NCBI GenBank assembly: GCA_950295325.1
Contig: OX485809.1
Span: 33,122,144 to 33,186,143, forward strand
Source of the DNA: Polytrichum commune
Lineage: Eukaryota > Streptophyta > Polytrichopsida > Polytrichales > Polytrichaceae
DNA length: 64,000 nucleotides
Reading direction: 5' to 3'
Shown here: piece by piece, positions 58,393 through 64,000 of the stretch
Layout: every line of letters starts with the position of its first letter
Position numbering within the stretch: the stretch's first letter is position 1
Program-made: the position numbers and the translations under genes
Notes under the pieces: generated by a model
The model's database searches: none
Seen by the model: the letters and a program-made list of their open reading frames with translations, nothing else
What the model was told of the DNA's origin: nothing

Positions 58393-61300
58393 TCAAAGAA
58401 TTTCAGCAGCTTGAGCAGTCACAGCCTCTGCCGAAACCCTTACCGCATCTGACGCAGTTGGGAGCACTTTGTACGGGTTCAATATGCCTTTGGGATCCAG
58501 AAGGTTTTTAAACCTTCTCATGAGCTCCATCTGCAATTTGCCACATTTTTATCACAGAAAACACTGAACCCAACTTCATGTATTTTTTGGGATCCTGTAC
58601 AAAGTTCCTCCAGTCCTCTCAAAAAAAGGCTAGAGACTCATGTAGAAATGAAGAATGCAGTACTCAAGTTCCCAATCTCTTTGATTGCTTAATTAGTGTT
58701 TACACAGTGCTCAAGATTTTTTTTTTAAAACAGGAAAATGATTTAGCGTAATAGCCTACAGCCATGACAAGGTTGCAAACAGTGTGCCCACCAGACCGGG
58801 CAAATTTTCTTGCTACCATCGGCTGTTGATGCTTTATAAATATGATGGTATGCTTGTCCCTCTGTTTATAACCAAAAATTCTTTTTGTAAACCGAATATG
58901 TTATAGAGGGCCTCTCTTTGGAGGTCTTGGCTGGGTAAGGGTTTTCAAATTTGCCTAGCCAATGCCTACAACGAGAGACCCTCTTAACTATAATCGATGG
59001 GCAATGAGGACTTTTGCTTATATCTGGTGAGACAAGCATGCAGTCATGCCTTCTAAAGCCTCAAAAGTTGATGGTAACAAGAAATTTTCCCCGTCAAAGT
59101 GCTGGAGAAGGAAAGCATTCAGGGTCAAAGTGAACCAGGACTTGATTTTGCCAAGGAAAAAGTGTCCGAAGTTTGTGACGACTCACAGCTTCAGTGGCTT
59201 TGCTATAGTGAAGTGCATGGGGTTTCATAAACCCTACCCCATGCTCCGCACTCACACTCCCCTTGTGCCTGGCAACCCACTCAAACACGTATGGCTCTAT
59301 TTTCCCCAGAAGCTGCCATTTTACAACCCGAAACAAACTCATCAGGTTTAGGATCAAAAGTCTTATTCTAGAGAATACCCAAAAAAATAGCTTTGCAGAA
59401 ACGGGGCAATCAACTGCTCATGGGCACAAAGTAGACACTAAAAACATTAGGGACAATATTGTGGGTGGATACTATTAACCCATAGTATTTAACATCAATG
59501 GTCCATGTTGAAGGTTACAACATTTCTATTGGATTGCAAAAACTATGCATTTGAGTGACTACCAACCTAGGGGAAGGAGGTGGGTATATCACGGGAATGA
59601 CAGATGTATATAGTATTGCACACTGTTTTCATGCTTGATGGTGTATAGTGTGGCCTGTCCAGGTTCTACAAGGGTCACCAAGTCTTAAAATCATATTCTC
59701 CATATTTATGAATTTGAAAGTTTATATAAAATAGTATCTTATGTCAAGGAGATAAAAAGAAATACTCATATGTGACATTGATGATCGAAGTACTAAGTGT
59801 GTATTTGCATCCAGGGGCACTCGTGCTGTGTATTCAAGCCGAAATCTTCAATAATATTAAGGCATTCAAATCAAACTGAGAAGTGCATTTAACGGATGAG
59901 TTAATTTCAGGTAGGGTCATTTTTGACCAATTGGTTTAAAATGGAAGTATGTAGCTAAGATACATATTTTTATGGTTGTTTTTATCTTCTTATGACTAGG
60001 CTCTGCAACGCATAAAGGTCATTCTATACATCTTCCCACACTATTTATCACAAACAGTGCAAGCGTATGAGAATGCAACTGGGATGGGGGGTTCTCAATG
60101 AGTACCTCATCGTCGTATTTGGGAGCGGACACATTCAAGTGCACATTACCATCACCCAAGTGACCGTAGGCTACAACAGTAGCTGCAATGTTTCCTGAAT
60201 CACAAGCGGTTATACACAACCACATGTGAATGATAAGATTTAGAGCGGACCAGCAGCATTAAAAGGGACAAATTGCCTAGTTACACATCCATGTCTGTTT
60301 GGTATCAAAGTGGCTTTGGATATCAAAAAGATCGATTGTCTTACCAAGTCGAGCTCGTAGATCTTCAGCAATTCTGTAGAAGTCCGTAATGGGCAAGGAA
60401 AAATCGTATTTATAAATAACACCAGATTTTCCAAGAGCTTCTGAAATTCCCTGAATAGTGATAGAGGATGGTATTTATTAGAAAGAAAATAAATAAGCTA
60501 TTTTTATTAAAAAAACAGACCTATAACCAAAAATGAAATAGCAAAACGTTAGACCTGTGTTAGCCTTGACACTAGAGCTTGAAGAAAGGAGGCTTCTCAT
60601 TTGTGGGGAGCCTCTCACACACTTCTTCACTCAAGTTCATTTTCTTTCAACTTAAGAGTGTGAACTTTTTACTGGACTTACAACACTTAGTTGGCACCTT
60701 ATGAAACCCACATGTGGAACAACTACGACAAGGTCTTTGGTCACAATCCTAAGCTACCTCATGGAGGTGGCTTAAGAATAACGAGAGCTTGAGCTCTTGT
60801 TTTGTGGGCCCCAAGCCAATCAGCTTATAAGGCATTCCTTGGCGTGTCATGAATCTCCATTGTTTGGTATCAATCCCCCCCACTTTGATATCTCACTGTG
60901 AGCATGGCCAACTTACACTTGCACAAAATATAGAGAACTTGAAGATTTGTCAAACTCCCAACAGTTTAAGTTTGTACGAAAGCTTGTCAGCTTCAAGTAT
61001 CAAACTCCCAAAAACTGCACATTCGAGCTCTCAACTCGAGCTTTAGTGTAAAGGGTGCCTAAGATTAAAATAATGTAAAGTTAATTACTTCACTAGCCAC
61101 TGACCCAACCTCCTGATGCAAAAAGGAACCAACCTCTCGTATCTGCCAGAAACTGGCAGCTTGACTGTTGTCTTGAGCAACAACACCATCGACAACAATG
61201 CCCTTCTCCATGGTGGCTTCCAGAAATGCATCCAGCTTCTCCCTGAGTTGATTGAAATGTTTTACATATCACTTTGAAGGTTCCATTGTGGACTGTACAG

Positions 61301-63701
61301 TTATTCTTTAGCTAAATGGGTCTTTTCATTGGGAGTTGGTCCCCTACTGGTTGTTTTGCATGCATACAATATCAAGAATTTCTTTTCTACTTGTAGTGCA
61401 TGCTCCGAGGTAGTATTTGAATTTGAATGAAGAGCAACCTATTTTGGTTCATTGAGGGCCAAACTCATTTCAGCACCTCTTGGCATGCCAAAATGAGTTT
61501 GACCCTCAATGAACTTATCTAGATTTTTTTTGTTAAAACCTCCACACTACCTCCAAGACTGCACTGAAATTTAGGAAACAGGGAAGGTATTGTATGCAAA
61601 AGAACCAACTCCCGACCAAGAGGCATGTTGAGTTAGAGGACAACTCTAGTGTCAAAAGAATGACAATTAAGGACCAGGTGTAAACATGGATATCCATTTA
61701 GTGCGTACTTGTCGTGAGATTGGTTACTTCCTGTGGTTTCAACAAGAAGGTAAAAATTTTGCGGTGATGAAGGCAAAGGATCTCTGGTGCCTGACAAGTG
61801 ATTCAGTGCCTGCCATGCCACAAATGATGGTTACACAGAATCTGGTACTTTTTGCATGTGAAATAACTCTTTCACCACACTAGAAAACCATGTACATCAT
61901 CATTACACAAAATAGTCCTATTAGTGTGGGTGGACAATTAGCATGGAAATAATTAACATAGGCCACTCTAATTCTCTAGACTGGGTGGAAATAATGTGGA
62001 TCCAAGACCTTGGGACTTCCCTTTAGTATTCCTTGAGACTTCCAACCAACATCTTACATAAAATAGTATAATCCCGCTACTTCAAAAGTAGCATAAAATA
62101 AATTATTCATCCACATTAATTACCTAGAAATACAATTAGTGTGGCCCACACTAATTCTAAAGTAGAGATTTGGCATTAGTTTATTGATGTGGACTCTATA
62201 CAATCAGCATGGCCACACTAATAGGACTGTTTAGTGTACCTGCGATATACTCCTGACACACTATTAAGAGAATTTGCAAATGATTGAAATTGCAGATTCG
62301 GGGGCACTTTCCACTAGAGCGTGAGGGCTTGAGGGACCAAGGCTGTTTGAATGGATTTAAACCTATGCGGGGTCCTACATGGCATGCAATGCATAATGTT
62401 TCATGGTCTACTGGATTTGCATCTAGCCCGCTTCAAAGATACCATAGTGGAAAGTGGCCTTCAGTCTATGACATGAAGCAGAATAAATTTGTGTTTGGCT
62501 GGACCACATGGGACCAAGATTCCTTTCCATAATATAGGATGAGAGGCTATAACAGTTGCTCACCACAAAACTCTCCATCATGTGTCTACACTAGGATAGA
62601 TTGAGACATAGTAATGCACATAGCACAATATGAAATCCACACATATAAAGAGGGAAAAGAAGAAGTGGAGTAGAAAGAATAGAAACACATACCATGTCAA
62701 GCGCAGGCCGGTCTATGAACTCAAATGCCGATAAAATTTCGCCCAAGTGCGACTTTGCTTCCTTTAGAGCATGCTGTGGCATGAAGAAATAATGCAACAT
62801 ACATGAGAATACACAGTTCCTAATCCAACTTTGAGACATTTCATAACCACAAGATTCGCATTTAAAAGGGCAGGACCATTATTACCTGGCAGCTGATAAA
62901 GTCCTCACATGCCAGGAAGGCCACATTAACTGAGTTCAGTTTTGCAGGCACTAATATTGACACCTTGGTCACCACTCCCAATGTTCCTTCTCCCCCTGTC
63001 CTTTTCACAACAAAACATTTGGTCCAAGTGTAAGTACTGAGGGCGCAACGTTAGCAGATTGAGGGCCACTATGGCCAAGGGTCCTGACCATAAAATTGCG
63101 AGGGCCCTGGAAACTCATCCGAAGGCCATACCATAGAAAATTGAGATTGAAGTGTGACAGGCTTCAATTGTAGTGTGCACGCAAATGAGACTGGACTTTC
63201 AACCAAATCCTACTTCATTACCATCCTATTCATGTGGGGCCTTCTACACAATAAGTTCTAATAAATCAAGGGTTGTGAGATTTTGAAGTGTCATGGTCTC
63301 CGAGTTTTGTGGTAGACCAACCTCTTTGAGATGGGCTTGACACAAAACCCAGTAGACCATGAAACACATTACCCATTACATACCATGTAGGACTCCATGT
63401 AGGTTTTTCATCCATTCAAACTTCCTTGGTCCTTTAGGCCCTGAAGTTCTAATGCAGATTGAAATGGGACAGTCTTAGCATTTTCCACCAATGAGAGATT
63501 TTAGATTTCAATGGTCACAGGCCCTCAAGCTCTAGTGTAGAGTATCCCTCAAGTATGAAAAACAAATAATAATACCACCAACACTCAAGTTTAGTAGCAG
63601 CCCACCAATGAACATCTGCTTGAGGTCATATCCAGTGTTATCCTTTCTCAGTGTTCCTAACATATCTACGACCATCCCATCTGCGAGCACAACCTCCAGC
63701 C
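58393..63701 (-). CDS. D2HGDH: D-2-hydroxyglutarate dehydrogenase, C-terminal ~317 residues (5' end off right edge)
   Basis: Nine exons, all phases consistent: 63606-63701, 62886-62995, 62693-62773, 61709-61809, 61134-61242, 60345-60450, 60106-60194, 59187-59312, 58393-58530 (stop 58393-58395). The product is the C-terminal part of the FAD-linked mitochondrial enzyme that oxidises D-2-hydroxyglutarate to 2-oxoglutarate, passing electrons to ETF in plants. Seen in order: [20 protein letters not shown] and GEGTLG (end of the FAD domain), [34 protein letters not shown] and YKYDFSLP (substrate Arg and Lys), [19 protein letters not shown] (two metal-binding His), SAEHGVG (metal-binding Glu) and [15 protein letters not shown]. 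Known relatives have 520-560 residues, so some 200 N-terminal residues lie beyond 64000. No lesion is visible and the gene looks functional. One donor (GTTGGT after 61134) is weak. The tail after KVLP (~22 residues) is alanine-rich. Confidence 0.95.
58900..58995. repeat. Short foldback in the last D-2HGDH intron
   Basis: TTATAGAGGGCCTCTC ... GAGAGACCCTCTTAACTATA, with an inner pair TTGGCTGGG/CCTAGCCAA. Imperfect palindrome of about 95 bp; possibly a tiny MITE. Confidence 0.5.
61333..61617. repeat. ~285-bp intronic foldback (hairpin)
   Basis: Nearly the whole intron between the 61709 and 61242 exons is an imperfect inverted repeat. Outer arms: GGGAGTTGGTC ... CAACTCCCG, with TTTTGCATGCATACAATA opposite TATTGTATGCAAAA. 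Inner arms: GGTTCATTGAGGGCCAAACT opposite AGTTTGACCCTCAATGAAC, with CATTTCAGCACCTCTTGGCA opposite GCCAAAATG in the loop. The pre-mRNA would form a long stem. It may be a foldback MITE. Confidence 0.8.
61904..62238. mobile_element. 335-bp MITE, AGTCCTATTAGTGTGG family, in a D-2HGDH intron
   Basis: Ends TACACAAAATAGTCCTATTA and, from the right, TACACTAAACAGTCCTATTA. Related to 27873-28217 throughout. The interior has a further CCCACACTAATTCT palindromic block. Confidence 0.8.
62284..62470 (+). repeat. Inverted repeat partner 1 (D-2HGDH intron)
   Basis: Contains GAGGGCTTGAGGGACCAAGG, GTTTGAATGGAT, GGGGTCCTACATGGCATG, GTTTCATGGTCTACTGG. The same blocks occur in reverse complement at 63310-63545, two introns upstream in the gene. 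Confidence 0.75.
63040..63545 (-). repeat. Inverted repeat partner 2 (D-2HGDH intron), longer copy
   Basis: Fills most of the intron between the 63606 and 62995 exons. Its right part (63310-63545) pairs with 62284-62470. Tips GTGAGGGCGCAACG and CCCTCAAGCTCTAGTG share only GAGGGC, so terminal repeats are uncertain. No coding content. Confidence 0.65.
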
Positions 63702-64000
63702 CTGCCATGAAAACCAAGGTTCAGTGAAAAGAAATTCCATGATTTGGAGACTTAGATGATGTACTTTGGCAATACAATTTATACGGAGATTTCTATTCTG
63801 TGTTGGACAAGAAAGGTCCAATTTGAACCAAAGACGAAAAATATGCATACAGCAAGCTCCCTGTTGAATATGTTCAATGTTTCTCCTCCATAATATGGGG
63901 AGGTCACTTCTAATTTGAATTTCATATCACATGCTTGCCACATAACATTAAACAGCACTTAGAGAGGTGGATATAACACTTTCCATAGTAAACCGATTGT
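63702..64000. other. D-2HGDH intron sequence to the right edge
   Basis: The next upstream exon, expected to end in a motif like NAGGLRLIRYGSLHG, was looked for on the minus strand and not found, so it lies beyond 64000. Confidence 0.6.

Noticed and set aside
62284-62532. 82-codon open frame on the plus strand inside a D-2HGDH intron
   Set aside because: It coincides with an inverted repeat copy that is not conserved as protein in its partner.
63850-63960. Possible next upstream D-2HGDH exon
   Set aside because: No frame gives the expected FAD-domain motifs and no consistent splice pair was found.

Overview
The window looks like nuclear DNA of a land plant with a repeat-rich genome. It has spliced genes with GT-AG introns, plant-type CACTA, Mutator, hAT and mariner/pogo elements, and plant copia and gypsy relics. 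Two intron-containing host genes can be read, both on the minus strand, plus two broken host genes. Everything else is transposon debris, dispersed short repeats and three unrelated tandem arrays. No rRNA, tRNA gene, CRISPR array or bacterial-type feature was found.

Layout. 1-8660: a large, fairly young CACTA (En/Spm) element. Its tnp2-type transposase runs off the left edge on the minus strand. A spliced, decayed second gene of the Ptta/En-Spm type lies on the plus strand, and 34-bp tandem repeats lie at the right. 8.7-11.2 kb: a copia fossil (minus) carrying a small palindromic MITE, then a 246-bp Mutator-like MITE with an exact 9-bp target duplication. 12.4-13.7 kb: five copies of a ~300-bp tandem unit. 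16.2-21.6 kb: an aldo-keto reductase pseudogene (plus) whose introns hold a pogo/mariner-like element and several MITEs. 21.7-30 kb: MITE-dense DNA with a perfect 24-bp hairpin.

32.0-38.5 kb: a multi-pass membrane protein gene (minus, three inferred exons, ~379 residues, with a His-Pro dipeptide tract) and, beside it, the broken remains of a tandem duplicate. A hAT-like MITE and a palindromic repeat cluster now interrupt the duplicate. 40.0-44.1 kb: a ~215-bp tandem array next to a gypsy fossil (minus). 44-49 kb: AT-rich repeat debris. 49.8-50.8 kb: a four-unit ~260-bp tandem array. 51-57 kb: more MITEs.

58.4-63.7 kb: the last nine exons of a D-2-hydroxyglutarate dehydrogenase gene (minus, 5' end beyond the right edge). 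All splice phases agree and the metal- and substrate-binding residues are kept. Its introns hold a long foldback, a CACTA-type MITE and a pair of inverted repeats.

The D-2HGDH gene (amino-acid and lipid catabolism in mitochondria) and the membrane protein show no functional link. The clearest biological story is how the window has been shaped by at least five short TIR families, several sharing CACTA-like ends (TACACTAAA), which the CACTA element at the left end may or may not have mobilised.
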